Origin: Clostridium lacusfryxellense | Lineage (GTDB): Bacteria; Bacillota; Clostridia; Clostridiales; Clostridiaceae | Length of the DNA stretch: 64,000 nt | Direction: 5' to 3' | Assembly (NCBI RefSeq): GCF_018861735.1 | Contig: NZ_JAHLEB010000013.1 | Coordinates: 37,046 to 101,045 of the forward strand | Shown here: positions 35,363-45,000 of the stretch, piece after piece | Numbering within the stretch: the stretch's first letter is position 1 | How the letters are laid out: each line of letters opens with the position of its first letter | The notes under the pieces: generated by a model | What the model saw: only the letters and a program-made list of their open reading frames with translations | Databases searched by the model: none | What the model was told of the DNA's origin: nothing | Program-made: the position numbers and the translations under genes

Positions 35363-36802
35363 ATGGAGTATATTAGTCTTCAAGAAATAATAGATGTTAC
35401 GCAGGGAGAAATTTTAGTTAACGGAGAAATTATAGCTAATAGTGAACTAGCGGTATTTAATAACATCTCGATAGATACAAGGGTTATAAAAGAAAATGAT
35501 ATTTTCATAGCAATAAAGGGTGAAAATTTTAATGGTAATGATTTTGCTCTGCAGGCTAGCACTAAGGGTGCTGCAATTTGTATAGTCGATGAAATTAAAT
35601 TCAATGAGTCTAAATTTATGTTAAATAAGAAAACAACAATAATTCAGGTAGCTGATACTAAGAAAGCACTACTTAAACTTGCGGGATTTTATTTAAAGAA
35701 GCTAAACATAAAGGTAGTAGGGATTACTGGTTCTACAGGCAAAACATCAACAAAAGATTTGGTCGCAGCGGTCCTAGGCGCAAAATACAAGGTTTTTAAA
35801 ACCATTGGCAATTTTAATAATGAGATAGGAATGCCTTTAATGATATTTAAATTAGACAAAAGTTATGATATTGCAGTTTTAGAAATGGGAATGAGTAATT
35901 TTTTAGAAATTCATAACTTGTGTGAAGTAGCAAATCCTAACATTGCTATTATTACTAATATTGGTATGTCTCATATTGAAAACCTTAAAACTAGAGAAAA
36001 TATCTTAAAGGCTAAAATGGAGATTACTGATTATTTTAGTGGAGATAATGTGTTAATTATAAATTCAGATAATGATTTATTAGAAAATATAGTTACGCCT
36101 AAATTCAAACTTATAAAAACAGGAATTGATTCTAATGCCGATTTTAAGGCTTGTAATTTAAAAATAGACGAGAATAAAATAATATTTAATTTAAGTGAAA
36201 ATGGAAAGCCTGTGGAAAATATTATTGAGGTTAATATACCAGGTCGTCATAATATACTTAATTCCATGTTAGCTGTAGCGTGTGCTAGAGAATTGGGTAT
36301 GAATTATGATGAAATTGTTTTGGGTTTTAAAAAATTAGAAGTTACATCTATGAGGTTAGACATAATAAAAGGTGAAAAGTTTACTATAATTAATGACGCT
36401 TATAATGCTAGTCCGGATTCAATGATTGCTGCAATTGATGTGCTTTGTAATACTCACGGAAACTCGAAGATTGCAATTCTTGGTACTATGAAAGAACTCG
36501 GTGATAGCGCATATAATGCACATAAACAAGTCGCGTTGTATGCAAAACATAAAAAAATTGATTTATTAATTACTCTAGGGGAATTTAATGAGGCATATAA
36601 AGAAGGCTTTAACGATATAAATAAGTATAGAAGTTTTCAAACATATGCAGAAGTAATTACCTTTATAGGTAATATGATTCAGCCAAAAGATGTTGTTTTA
36701 GTTAAAGCTTCAAGATATATGAAAATGGAGAGTATAGTTTCCGAGCTAGATAATCTGAATTCGCTGGTAAATATGAATGCTAAAGAGGTGATAGAAAAAT
36801 GA
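35363..36802 (+). CDS. murF: UDP-MurNAc-tripeptide-D-alanyl-D-alanine ligase MurF
   Basis: MurF attaches D-Ala-D-Ala to complete the UDP-MurNAc pentapeptide. It has the ATP loop [14 protein letters not shown], the FNNEIGMPL motif, [14 protein letters not shown], and [16 protein letters not shown], all characteristic of MurF. Length 479. The start follows the murE stop without a gap (AAAGGAG upstream), and its end overlaps mraY by 4 nt, giving a coupled murE-murF-mraY block. Confidence 0.95.
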   Translation: MEYISLQEIIDVTQGEILVNGEIIANSELAVFNNISIDTRVIKENDIFIAIKGENFNGNDFALQASTKGAAICIVDEIKFNESKFMLNKKTTIIQVADTKKALLKLAGFYLKKLNIKVVGITGSTGKTSTKDLVAAVLGAKYKVFKTIGNFNNEIGMPLMIFKLDKSYDIAVLEMGMSNFLEIHNLCEVANPNIAIITNIGMSHIENLKTRENILKAKMEITDYFSGDNVLIINSDNDLLENIVTPKFKLIKTGIDSNADFKACNLKIDENKIIFNLSENGKPVENIIEVNIPGRHNILNSMLAVACARELGMNYDEIVLGFKKLEVTSMRLDIIKGEKFTIINDAYNASPDSMIAAIDVLCNTHGNSKIAILGTMKELGDSAYNAHKQVALYAKHKKIDLLITLGEFNEAYKEGFNDINKYRSFQTYAEVITFIGNMIQPKDVVLVKASRYMKMESIVSELDNLNSLVNMNAKEVIEK

Positions 36803-37752
36803 GTTTAATTATTTATTCGGTGTTAATTGCATTTTTTTTATCAATAATACAAGGACCAATATTAATTCCTATTTTACATAAGCTTAAATTTGGCCAAAAT
36901 ATAAGAGCAGAAGGACCTAAAAGTCATCTTAAAAAAGCAGGGACACCTACAATGGGTGGTATAATATTCATGATTTCAACAGTAATAACAATGCTTATAA
37001 TTGTTAGGCATACAAGTGATGAAGCTATGATTGCACTATATTGTTTTATAGCTTTCGGAATAATAGGGCTTATTGATGATATTTTAAAAATAACACATAA
37101 GAAAAATGAAGGTCTATCATCTAAGCAAAAGATGTTATTAATAGTAATAGTTGCAGGATTAATAGGTTATTATGCTTCTATAAAGATAGGTACTGACATA
37201 ACGCTACCATTTTTAAATAGAAATTTAGATCTAGGTCTCTGGTATGTTCCTTGCATTATTTTATATTTTGCAGCAACCACAAATTCAGTTAATCTAACAG
37301 ATGGGTTAGATGGTCTAGCTACTTGCGTAACAATAGTAGTTATGACATTTTTCGCTTTAGTTAGTAATATGATGTTTCATACTACTCTAGCAATCTTTTG
37401 CGCTGCTCTTGCAGGTGCATTATTAGGCTTTTTAAAATTTAATGCTTATAAAGCACAAATTTTTATGGGAGACATGGGATCTCTTGCACTGGGTGGGGCA
37501 GTTGCTGCAGTTGGTATGATACTAAAATCTCCAATATTAGTTGCAATTGTAGGTGGAATATATGTTCTAGAGGCTCTATCCGTTATTATTCAAGTTTTAG
37601 TATTCAAATCCACAGGTAAACGAGTATTTAAGATGTCTCCGATTCATCACCATTTTGAATTAAGTGGATGGCATGAAAATAAGGTTGTTGCGATATTCTC
37701 TATAGTAACAGTACTTTTCTGTTTAATTGGATTTTTATCATTTCCCTATTAG
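36799..37752 (+). CDS. mraY: Phospho-MurNAc-pentapeptide translocase MraY
   Basis: MraY transfers phospho-MurNAc-pentapeptide to undecaprenyl phosphate, making lipid I. The 317-residue protein has about ten membrane helices and the catalytic motifs [35 protein letters not shown] and [15 protein letters not shown] (fragments). It overlaps murF and is followed by ftsW; murD, which often lies between these in other bacteria, is absent. Confidence 0.95.
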   Translation: MSLIIYSVLIAFFLSIIQGPILIPILHKLKFGQNIRAEGPKSHLKKAGTPTMGGIIFMISTVITMLIIVRHTSDEAMIALYCFIAFGIIGLIDDILKITHKKNEGLSSKQKMLLIVIVAGLIGYYASIKIGTDITLPFLNRNLDLGLWYVPCIILYFAATTNSVNLTDGLDGLATCVTIVVMTFFALVSNMMFHTTLAIFCAALAGALLGFLKFNAYKAQIFMGDMGSLALGGAVAAVGMILKSPILVAIVGGIYVLEALSVIIQVLVFKSTGKRVFKMSPIHHHFELSGWHENKVVAIFSIVTVLFCLIGFLSFPY

Positions 37753-37772
37753 TGATGTAAGGAGGATATAAT

Positions 37773-38879
37773 ATGAAAAGAAACAAGGTTAAAATGGGGC
37801 AAATTGATTTTGTATTATTTGCAACCATAATGCTCCTTGTGGCCATTGGGGTAGTAATGGTTTATAGTGCAGGCTCATATTATTCGGCTTTCAAATACAA
37901 TGACCCAGAATACTATTTGAAAAAACAGGCTATGTGGGCATTTGTTGGCGGTATTTTTATGGTTGCAGCAATTAAAACTGATTATCATATAATAAAAAAA
38001 TTTACTGGCATTTTTATGTTAGGTACTGTTGTACTTTTAGTTGTTGTGCTTTTCTGCCCACCTATAAATGGCTCAAAGAGGTGGATTCCCCTGGGGTTTG
38101 CTAATTTTCAACCATCGGAGATAGCAAAATATATTATAGTTCTCTATATGGCTAAAAGTTTAACCCAAAAGGGAGAGAAAGTTAAAGAGTTTATGAAAGG
38201 GGTATTACCCTATCTAATGGTTTCGGGACTATATGCAGGTTTGATTTTACTAGAACCTAACTTAAGTATTGCGGCTGTAATAATGATAGTTACTGTAGTT
38301 ATTCTATTTGCAGTAGGGGCAAGATTTCTACATCTTTTTCTTATAGGTTCAACGCTGGTTGCAGCTGTTGGGGTTTTAACAATTCTTGCGCCTTATAGAT
38401 TGACTAGACTTATGAATTTTAGAGATCCATTTGCTGATAGTCAAGGTGCTGGATACCAATTGGTTCAATCATTACTTGCACTTGGCTCAGGAGGAGTTAC
38501 TGGTGCGGGGATCGGACAATCAAGGCAAAAATGCTTATATATACCAGAACCTCATACGGATTTTATTTTTGCTATAATCGGGGAAGAATTAGGTTTAATA
38601 GGTGGAACTTTTATAATTTTATTATTCATAATATTCATTTGGCGTGGTATTAAAACAGCAGTGTCCGCTAAGGATATGTATGGCACCATTTTAGCGATTG
38701 GAATTACATCAGTTGTAGGTGTTCAAGCAATTATTAACATAGCAGTAGTTACGGGGTCAATGCCAGTAACTGGTGTACCACTTCCGTTTATAAGTTATGG
38801 AGGTTCAGCTCTTGTATTTAATATGCTTGCAGTGGGTATACTTCTAAATGTGTCAAGGCAGAGCGCTAATAAAAATTAG
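37773..38879 (+). CDS. ftsW: SEDS-family peptidoglycan polymerase FtsW/SpoVE
   Basis: A ten-helix SEDS glycosyltransferase that polymerises lipid II together with a class B PBP. Motifs include VMVYSAGSYYS near the start, KRWIPLGFANFQPSEIAK (in part), YRLTRLMNFRDPF, and PHTDFIFAIIGEELGLIG. Length 368. Its partner is probably the SpoVD-type PBP of the same cluster, which would make this SpoVE; in clostridia the locus gene may serve both division and cortex synthesis. GGAGG precedes the ATG at 37773. Confidence 0.9.
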   Translation: MKRNKVKMGQIDFVLFATIMLLVAIGVVMVYSAGSYYSAFKYNDPEYYLKKQAMWAFVGGIFMVAAIKTDYHIIKKFTGIFMLGTVVLLVVVLFCPPINGSKRWIPLGFANFQPSEIAKYIIVLYMAKSLTQKGEKVKEFMKGVLPYLMVSGLYAGLILLEPNLSIAAVIMIVTVVILFAVGARFLHLFLIGSTLVAAVGVLTILAPYRLTRLMNFRDPFADSQGAGYQLVQSLLALGSGGVTGAGIGQSRQKCLYIPEPHTDFIFAIIGEELGLIGGTFIILLFIIFIWRGIKTAVSAKDMYGTILAIGITSVVGVQAIINIAVVTGSMPVTGVPLPFISYGGSALVFNMLAVGILLNVSRQSANKN

Positions 38880-38884
38880 GATTA

Positions 38885-38912
38885 AAGGCATGCAATATGC
38901 ATGGCTTTTTCT
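38885..38912 (+). terminator. Weak terminator after ftsW
   Basis: GGCATGCA and TGCATGGC (38887-38905) form a short stem with one mismatch, followed by TTTTT. The rest of the 305-nt gap to ftsQ is AT-rich and shows no gene; it probably includes the ftsQ promoter. Confidence 0.5.
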
Positions 38913-39184
38913 ATGTCCAAATTTAATTAAATGTGTCCAATAGATAGTAATACAATATAACTTATTTACTATTTAAGTGAATTCGATTACATAATATTAA
39001 TTTTAAAAATACATTAAAATTGAGATGAAAAAAATTAAGTTAAGTGTTATTATATATAGGAAGCTATTTTTAAATTGAACTCTATAATTTTTAATTAGAT
39101 ATACTTTATATTAACAAAAATAATTTATAAGGTTTAGAAAGAAAATATGAAAAAAAACATGTATTAATGAATGTGAGGGAGTGA

Positions 39185-39994
39185 ATGACTAAAATAAATA
39201 ATGATCTTAAAAAAATCAATTATATTATAGAAAACAAAGAAAAGCTATTACATAGAAGAAAAAATAGGAAAAAAATAAGATATTTGATATTGCTCGGCAT
39301 TATTATGATATCTACTTTGATTACATTATGCATTAAATTGCCGTATTTCAATATAACAAAAGTTGACATATCGGGGAATTCGAATGCTTCTAAATCCGAG
39401 ATTAACGAGATAGTCAAGGGACATTTAGGAAATAATGTTATTAGTGCAAATTTTAATGAAAGCAAAAATCAATTAATGAAAAATCCGTATATATTAGATG
39501 TGACATTTAAGAAAGTTTTGCCTAGAAAAATTATAATAAAAATAGAGGAAAAGGTAGCGGTGTTTTATGGAAAAGTTAATAATAATTATTATATTCTAGA
39601 TAATAAGGGTGCTATTCTTGAAAAGAGTTCTAATATTAAGGGTATGAAATTAGTTAAACTAACTGGGTTTAGTTATGAAAAATATGAAGTTGGCAATTTG
39701 GTTGCACCTGAGAATGATCGTAGAATTGGAATATTAAAAGAATTAACAACTATTATAGATAATTATAGAAAATCGAACACAAATAGTAATATAACAATGG
39801 TGGATGTAAGTAACGTTCTAGACGTCAAGGTTTACTCAGGAGAAATGTGTATTAAATTTGGTACAATATTAGATTTGAAAAACAAGTTTAATAAAGCAAT
39901 AAATATTATCACTCAACTTAAGTATGAGGGTAAAAAGGGATATGTAGATGTTAGTTCTAGTGAGAATCCAGTAGTTTTTATAGAAAAAAAGTAG
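39185..39994 (+). CDS. ftsQ: Cell division protein FtsQ/DivIB
   Basis: A 269-residue bitopic division protein: basic cytoplasmic leader, one membrane helix (YLILLGIIMISTLITLCI, residues about 35-53), then a POTRA domain (FNITKVDISGNSNASKSEINEIV) and the beta domain with PRKIIIKIEEKVAVFYGK. DivIB works with FtsL and DivIC to control septal PBP activity. GAGGGAG precedes the ATG at 39185. It lies after a 305-nt gap, so it may start a separate transcript with the DUF881 and sbp genes. Confidence 0.88.
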   Translation: MTKINNDLKKINYIIENKEKLLHRRKNRKKIRYLILLGIIMISTLITLCIKLPYFNITKVDISGNSNASKSEINEIVKGHLGNNVISANFNESKNQLMKNPYILDVTFKKVLPRKIIIKIEEKVAVFYGKVNNNYYILDNKGAILEKSSNIKGMKLVKLTGFSYEKYEVGNLVAPENDRRIGILKELTTIIDNYRKSNTNSNITMVDVSNVLDVKVYSGEMCIKFGTILDLKNKFNKAINIITQLKYEGKKGYVDVSSSENPVVFIEKK

Positions 39995-40042
39995 AAAATA
40001 TGATGGAAATTATCTTCCAAGATAGTAGTAAGGAGGAAGTCT

Positions 40043-40774
40043 ATGAAAAAGTTTAAATCCCAAATATCTATTGGTGTAATATGCATATTGTTAGGATTTA
40101 TGATAACTTATCAATTTAAAATGATAAATAAACAAAATTCAACAGTAGTAGTGCAGCCAGACACAAATACGCCTGAGATTATAACTGAAAACGAGCAACT
40201 AAAAAAGAGTAAAGTAGATATGCAGAAAAAAATTGATGCATTAGATGCTAAAACAAAGGAATATGAAAATACTGCAGGTGGAAGAGATGAAGCAAGTAAA
40301 ATATTAAACAAAGCATTAGAGGAGACAAGGACTTTAACTGGGGAAACTGAAGTAGAAGGTGAAGGTCTTATAATTTATATAGATCCTAAAAGTGATATTT
40401 TTGGTAGTATATCTGATGATCGGCAGTCTATACAAGATTCTGATTTAGTTCATATAGTTAATGAATTATATTCAGGAGGTGCAGAAGCCATTTGTATTAA
40501 TGATATTAGGTTAACTGTTCGTAGTGGGATAAGAACTGCAGGTAATGCGATTCTCATTAATGATGAAAAAATTATACCTAATAAAAGGGTAACTATTAAA
40601 GCAATAGGTAAGAGTAGCATACTATACGGTACAATAAAATTTCCAGGTGCTATTCCGCCAGACCTTATTACAGCCTGTGATGTAACATATGAAGAGTTGA
40701 AAAAGGTAACAATTCCTAAGTATAATAAAACATATGATTTCGAGTATGCAAAACCAATAGTAAAGAAGAAATAG
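40043..40774 (+). CDS. DUF881 family protein (YlxW/YlxX-like), first copy
   Basis: The 243-residue protein has an N-terminal membrane helix or signal anchor (ISIGVICILLGFMITYQF), a coiled-coil stretch (residues about 50-80) and the DUF881 domain with EGEGLIIYIDPKSDI, LVHIVNELYSGGAEAICINDIRL and NDEKIIPNKRVTIKAIG. Family members lie next to divIB in many Firmicutes and are assumed to act in division or envelope processes, without known biochemistry. AAGGAGG precedes the ATG. A second DUF881 gene follows sbp. Confidence 0.85.
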   Translation: MKKFKSQISIGVICILLGFMITYQFKMINKQNSTVVVQPDTNTPEIITENEQLKKSKVDMQKKIDALDAKTKEYENTAGGRDEASKILNKALEETRTLTGETEVEGEGLIIYIDPKSDIFGSISDDRQSIQDSDLVHIVNELYSGGAEAICINDIRLTVRSGIRTAGNAILINDEKIIPNKRVTIKAIGKSSILYGTIKFPGAIPPDLITACDVTYEELKKVTIPKYNKTYDFEYAKPIVKKK

Positions 40775-40784
40775 GGGTGATTAA

Positions 40785-41123
40785 ATGGTTGCTTTTGTAG
40801 GGTTATTAATAGGTGTTATATTAGGGATTGTATGGAATATAGATATTCCAGTTGAATTTTCACCTTATATTTCTGTAGCAATTTTTGCATGTTTAGATTC
40901 TGTTTTTGGTGCAATAAGGGGCTCTATTTCACAGAATTTCAGAGCGGACATTTTTATATCTGGATTTTTTGGGAACGCTGCGCTTGCAGTAGCAATGGTA
41001 TATTTAGGCGATAAACTAGGGATTCCAATTTATTTAGCTGCCGTTATAGTATTCGGAGGAAGAATATTTAATAACTTTGCTATAATTAGACGACTATTAC
41101 TTGATAAAACTAAATCACATTAA
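40785..41123 (+). CDS. sbp: Small basic protein Sbp (DUF1290)
   Basis: This 112-residue membrane protein has three hydrophobic segments and the conserved DUF1290 features PVEFSPYISVAIFACLDSVFGAIRG (in part), FISGFFGNAALA and GGRIFNNFAIIRR. Sbp lies between divIB and ftsA in Bacillus and its function is unknown. Here it sits between two DUF881 genes, 10-12 nt from each, so the three are a unit. Confidence 0.9.
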   Translation: MVAFVGLLIGVILGIVWNIDIPVEFSPYISVAIFACLDSVFGAIRGSISQNFRADIFISGFFGNAALAVAMVYLGDKLGIPIYLAAVIVFGGRIFNNFAIIRRLLLDKTKSH

Positions 41124-41135
41124 TGAGGTGATTAA

Positions 41136-41843
41136 ATGAAAAATAATGAAGCTACTATATTTGTTTTTATAGCCTCAATAATTATAGGATTACTTATATC
41201 TATGAATATTGGGTTTGAAGGGAAAAATAATCTTTTAGATGTAAAGCAGTATAATGAAGCCTATAATGAGAGAACAAAATTATATTCAGAGATAAGCAAT
41301 CTAAAAGCTGAATATTATAAGGTTAACGAGAAACTTAAAAAATATGACAGTGGATATAATGAAACAGATGAAGTGAAAAAGCAAATAAATGCTGAAGTAG
41401 ATAATAATAATATAATTTTAGGGAAAAGTGATGTCGAAGGCCCAGGTGTTAAAATTACACTAGATGATGCTGAAGTTTATGATCCTGAGGGCGGTAGTGG
41501 GCAACTCATCCATGACGTTGATGTAGTTCAAGTGTTAAATGACCTTAAAAACGCAGGGGCAGAAGCTATTACGGTCAATGGAGAAAGGATTGTTTATAAC
41601 AATTATGGGTTCTGCGGTGGCCCTTATATTGAGTTAAATGGTATTAAGATAGTTGCACCCTTTTATATATCTGCAATTGGAAATGAAGAAGTGTTATATA
41701 ATTATTTAACATTAGAAGAAACTTATACAACTGGATTAAAGGCTAGGGATGTTAGAGTTAGTGTTGCAAAAATGGATAATATAACGATGCTTGAATATAA
41801 TGGTATTATTAAATATAACTACATGGGTCTAGCAAAAAAATAA
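41136..41843 (+). CDS. DUF881 family protein, second copy
   Basis: A 235-residue paralogue of the gene at 40043: N-terminal membrane segment (IFVFIASIIIGLLISMNIG), coiled-coil region, then DUF881 with EGPGVKITLDDAE, LIHDVDVVQVLNDLKNAGAEAITVNGERI and PFYISAIGN. It ends the ftsQ-DUF881-sbp-DUF881 unit and is followed by a tandem repeat. Function is unknown. Confidence 0.85.
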   Translation: MKNNEATIFVFIASIIIGLLISMNIGFEGKNNLLDVKQYNEAYNERTKLYSEISNLKAEYYKVNEKLKKYDSGYNETDEVKKQINAEVDNNNIILGKSDVEGPGVKITLDDAEVYDPEGGSGQLIHDVDVVQVLNDLKNAGAEAITVNGERIVYNNYGFCGGPYIELNGIKIVAPFYISAIGNEEVLYNYLTLEETYTTGLKARDVRVSVAKMDNITMLEYNGIIKYNYMGLAKK

Positions 41844-41849
41844 TTTTTC

Positions 41850-41940
41850 AAGAAATTTTACTTTTATTAAAGATATTTTACTTTTATTAAAGATATTTTA
41901 CTTTAATTGAAGGTATTTCACATTTAATGAAGAATTAAAG
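41850..41940. repeat. Four 20-bp tandem repeats plus partial copy
   Basis: Units begin at 41850, 41870, 41890 and 41910; the second is AAGATATTTTACTTTTATTA, and the others differ from it by one to about six bases, with a short partial copy from 41930. The array starts 6 nt after the DUF881 stop codon in the 176-nt gap before yggS. Confidence 0.9.
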
Positions 41941-42019
41941 ACTAAGAAGTATAAAAGAATGAATAGAACTGTTAAATATTAAATATAAGCAAAAGAAAAC
42001 AAGGAGGGATAGCTAGCTT

Positions 42020-42688
42020 GTGATTAATGAGAATTATTATAAAATAAAAAATGAAATATCACAATACGTAACACTAATTTGCGTTTCTAAGACTAGACAA
42101 ATTCAGGAAATAGAAGAGGTCTATAAATTAGGGGCAAGAGAATTTGGAGAGAATAAGGTGCAAGAATTCATAGAAAAGTATGAGAGTTTGCCTAAAGATA
42201 TTAAATGGCATTTTATAGGTCATTTACAGACCAATAAAGTGAAGTATTTAGTTGGAAAAGTTCATCTTATTCATTCTTTAGATAGTATACATTTACTTCG
42301 CGAAATTGAAAAACGTTATGCCCAAAAAGATGAGGTGGCGAATCTTTTAATTCAAATTAATATAGGAAAGGAAGAAGCTAAAACAGGCATAGCTATTGAA
42401 GAATTGGAAGATTTAATAAAAGCTTGCGAAGTATGTAATAATATAAAGATTAAAGGAATTATGGCTACAATTCCAATTGGTAATGAAGAAAGTTGTAGAA
42501 AATATTTTTCAAAGATGAAACTAATATTTGATAATCTAAAGACTTCGGAACATAAAAATGTTTCCATGGAATTTTTATCATTAGGTATGAGTAAAGATTT
42601 TAAAATTGCTTTGGAAAATGGATCTAATATGATAAGACTGGGCGCAAGTATTTTTGGAGAAAGAAATTATAAAAAAACGGAGGGTTAA
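42020..42688 (+). CDS. yggS: PLP-homeostasis protein YggS/YlmE (PLPBP)
   Basis: A fold-type III PLP-binding protein without known catalysis that helps control vitamin B6 and amino acid pools. The 222-residue sequence has the PLP lysine in LICVSKTRQ, then FGENKVQEF, WHFIGHLQTNKVKYL, IKGIMATIP, LSLGMSKDFKIAL and MIRLGASIFG. AAGGAGGG precedes the GTG at 42020. It heads the yggS-sepF-yggT-ylmH-divIVA block typical of Gram-positive division loci. Confidence 0.93.
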   Translation: MINENYYKIKNEISQYVTLICVSKTRQIQEIEEVYKLGAREFGENKVQEFIEKYESLPKDIKWHFIGHLQTNKVKYLVGKVHLIHSLDSIHLLREIEKRYAQKDEVANLLIQINIGKEEAKTGIAIEELEDLIKACEVCNNIKIKGIMATIPIGNEESCRKYFSKMKLIFDNLKTSEHKNVSMEFLSLGMSKDFKIALENGSNMIRLGASIFGERNYKKTEG

Positions 42689-42690
42689 TG

Positions 42691-43137
42691 ATGGGAAGCA
42701 AAGTAATGAATAAAGTTATGGGGTTTTTAGGAATGGCTGAAGATAGTGAAGATGAAATTCAAGAGATGGAAAATGAAGATGATAACATGGATATTGAATC
42801 ATTAATGAATGTTAATAAGAAACAAAGTAAAGTAGTAAATATTCATACATCAACATCTACAAAAGTGGTTATCATAAAACCTGATGATTTTGATGAAGCA
42901 ACAGTGATTAGTGATAACTTAAAATCTAGAAAAATTATAGTAGTTAACACCACAGCACTAGATCCTAAAACAGGACAAAGATTATTAGATTTTGTTGGGG
43001 GAGTATGTTATGCACTAGGTGGCGATCTTCAGCAAGTAGAAAAGGGAGTATATATAATATCTCCATCTAATATAGAAGTTAATAATGAACTCAAGAACGA
43101 GCTAAGTTCAAAAGGTATTTTTAACTGGAATAAATAA
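42691..43137 (+). CDS. sepF: Cell division protein SepF
   Basis: SepF anchors FtsZ filaments to the membrane and can replace FtsA. The 148-residue protein has an N-terminal amphipathic helix (KVMNKVMGFLGM), an acidic linker, and the conserved domain KVVIIKPDDFDEATVISDNLKSRKIIVVNTTALDP...RLLDFVGGVCYALGG (fragments). ATG 42691 is six bases after CGGAGGG; an ATG at 42688 overlaps the yggS stop and is spaced too closely. No ftsA is seen in the window, so SepF may be the main anchor. Confidence 0.92.
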   Translation: MGSKVMNKVMGFLGMAEDSEDEIQEMENEDDNMDIESLMNVNKKQSKVVNIHTSTSTKVVIIKPDDFDEATVISDNLKSRKIIVVNTTALDPKTGQRLLDFVGGVCYALGGDLQQVEKGVYIISPSNIEVNNELKNELSSKGIFNWNK

Positions 43138-43226
43138 AGTTAATATATAATTTCAAATTGGACATAGTTTAAATAGAACAATAAAAATTCTTAGTTATAT
43201 TATAAGAATATAGGAGGGTATGAAAT

Positions 43227-43484
43227 TTGTATTTATATAATCTTTTGAACACGATTTTTAATGTGCTAGAATTTGCAATACTAATTGAAGTTGTTTTATC
43301 TTGGGTTTATGCAAATAGGTCAAATCAATATACAGAAATATTACATAAAATTACGAATCCTTTATTGCAACCTGGTAGGAAAATTCAAGAAAAATATTTT
43401 GGAAATACAATGATAGATTTTTCACCCATAATAGCACTTGTAATTTTGATGGTACTTCGAAGGATAGTGTCTATTATATTATAA
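43227..43484 (+). CDS. yggT: YggT/YlmG family membrane protein
   Basis: An 85-residue protein with two membrane helices and the family motif LLNTIFNVLEFAILIEVVLSWV...ITNPLLQPGRKI (fragments) and DFSPIIALVILMVLRRI. Members cluster with sepF and divIVA and are linked to division and envelope organisation. The start is TTG at 43227, eight bases after GGAGGG (43213-43218). Confidence 0.88.
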   Translation: MYLYNLLNTIFNVLEFAILIEVVLSWVYANRSNQYTEILHKITNPLLQPGRKIQEKYFGNTMIDFSPIIALVILMVLRRIVSIIL

Positions 43485-43508
43485 ATACTCTGATAAGGTA
43501 GGATTTAA

Positions 43509-44282
43509 ATGGACAAAAATTATTTTATAAATAGTATAGGTTGTGAAGATAAAAATTTAATTTCAAATATTTTTGATAAAATGCAAATAGCTGAAAAGTC
43601 AAATAAAATAATATTTACAAATAGTTTTTTACCACCAGACGTATGGAATCAAATTTCAGTTATATGTGAAAGTAGTCTAATAAAATTATATACAAATGGT
43701 TTGTTTAAACATGCTGATAGGAGAATGTTGTCATTTTCAACTTATGATGAACCTGATTTATATCCTATAGATTTATTGAAAATTAGTAATAAGTCTAAAT
43801 TTAGCAAAGTTGACCATAAGGATTATTTAGGATCAATAATGTCACTGGGAATTAAAAGAGAAAAGTTAGGTGACTTAATTATTAAAGATGAGATATGTTA
43901 TGCACCTGTTTGTAGCGACATAAGTAGTTACATAATAAATAATTTAAGTAAGATAAGAAATTGCCCATGTGAAGTGAGTTTTCATGATTATACATTACAA
44001 GAACTTCCTGAAAGGCAGTTTCAAGAGAAAATTATTATATCTACATCATTTCGACTTGATGGTATGGTGTCAGCTATATGTAATGTTTCAAGAAGTAATT
44101 CAACTCAGCTAATATCATCAGGTAAGATATTAGTAAATTATTTTCAATGTTTAAAAAAAGATAAAGTTATACAAAATGATGATATTTTAACAATTAGAGG
44201 GTACGGGAAATTTATGGTTGCAGACATTATAGGAAGCACTCAAAAGGGGCGTTTTAAAGTTGTAATAAAGCAATACATTTAG
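43509..44282 (+). CDS. ylmH: RNA-binding S4 protein YlmH (RqcP2)
   Basis: A 257-residue protein with an N-terminal domain (FLPPDVW, DHKDYLGSIMSLGIKREKLGDL) and a C-terminal S4 RNA-binding domain (RLDGMVSAICNVSRSNSTQLISSGKILVNY, in part). YlmH/RqcP2 binds stalled 50S subunits and can assist alanine tailing in ribosome-associated quality control. The main factor of that pathway, rqcH, is encoded at 53647-55380. Here it is in its common place between yggT and divIVA. Confidence 0.9.
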   Translation: MDKNYFINSIGCEDKNLISNIFDKMQIAEKSNKIIFTNSFLPPDVWNQISVICESSLIKLYTNGLFKHADRRMLSFSTYDEPDLYPIDLLKISNKSKFSKVDHKDYLGSIMSLGIKREKLGDLIIKDEICYAPVCSDISSYIINNLSKIRNCPCEVSFHDYTLQELPERQFQEKIIISTSFRLDGMVSAICNVSRSNSTQLISSGKILVNYFQCLKKDKVIQNDDILTIRGYGKFMVADIIGSTQKGRFKVVIKQYI

Positions 44283-44299
44283 GTAGGGGTGGGAATAAT

Positions 44300-44911
44300 A
44301 TGAGAATAACAGCTATGGATATTAATAATAAAGAGTTTAAAAAAGGTTTAAGAGGATACAATGCTGATGAGGTTGATGAGTTTTTAGATAGAGTATCTGA
44401 AGAATACGAAATTGTATACAAAGAAAATTCAAATCTAAAAGAAAAAATAGGGTTTTTAGAAGAAAAACTTGAACATCATGTTACTATAGAATCTACAATT
44501 CAAAATACGCTAGTACTAGCACAAAATGCTGCTGAACAAGCAAAAATTTGTGCTCAAAAGGAATCAGAACTTATTATAAAAAATGCAAATGAATCATCTC
44601 AAAGATTGCTTGACAAATCTCATAGTGATGTACTTAAGATAAATGATCAATATGATATTACAAAGCAAGAATTTGCTAAATTTAGAACTAAATTTAGAAG
44701 TTTTATGAATTGTCAACTAGAGATGTTTGAAGGACTTGAAAATGATTATCTTAAAAATTATAATGTAGGTAATGAAAGTTCTGATAAGCAAATCGAGGGA
44801 GAAGCTGCTATCGATTTAGAATATTCTAATTTAACACTCAAAAATATTGATGAAAAAGATCTTCAGGGTAATGAACTAGATGAAATAAAAAGTTTTTTCG
44901 CAAAAGGTTAG
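44300..44911 (+). CDS. divIVA: Cell division/polarity protein DivIVA
   Basis: DivIVA binds curved membranes at poles and septa. The N-terminal membrane-binding domain ITAMDINNKEFKKGLRGYNADEVDEFLDRV is present (in part), followed by long coiled coils (residues about 35-150) and a short acidic tail. Length 203. GGTAGGGGTGGG precedes the ATG. It ends the sepF block and is followed by an intrinsic terminator. Confidence 0.94.
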   Translation: MRITAMDINNKEFKKGLRGYNADEVDEFLDRVSEEYEIVYKENSNLKEKIGFLEEKLEHHVTIESTIQNTLVLAQNAAEQAKICAQKESELIIKNANESSQRLLDKSHSDVLKINDQYDITKQEFAKFRTKFRSFMNCQLEMFEGLENDYLKNYNVGNESSDKQIEGEAAIDLEYSNLTLKNIDEKDLQGNELDEIKSFFAKG

Positions 44912-44915
44912 AATT

Positions 44916-44946
44916 AAAAAATCTCACTCATCGGGTGAGATTTTTT
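44916..44946 (+). terminator. Intrinsic terminator after divIVA
   Basis: AAAAAATCTCAC (44916-44927) pairs with GTGAGATTTTTT (44935-44946), with a T run forming the arm. The stem is perfect and the loop is 7 bases. Confidence 0.88.
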
Positions 44947-45000
44947 ATGTAGCAAACCACTTTTTACAATAAGCTACTATTAATTAGGAGGAATATAAAA

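Noticed and set aside
41850..41940. Tandem repeat considered as a CRISPR array
   Set aside because: The units are directly adjacent without spacers.
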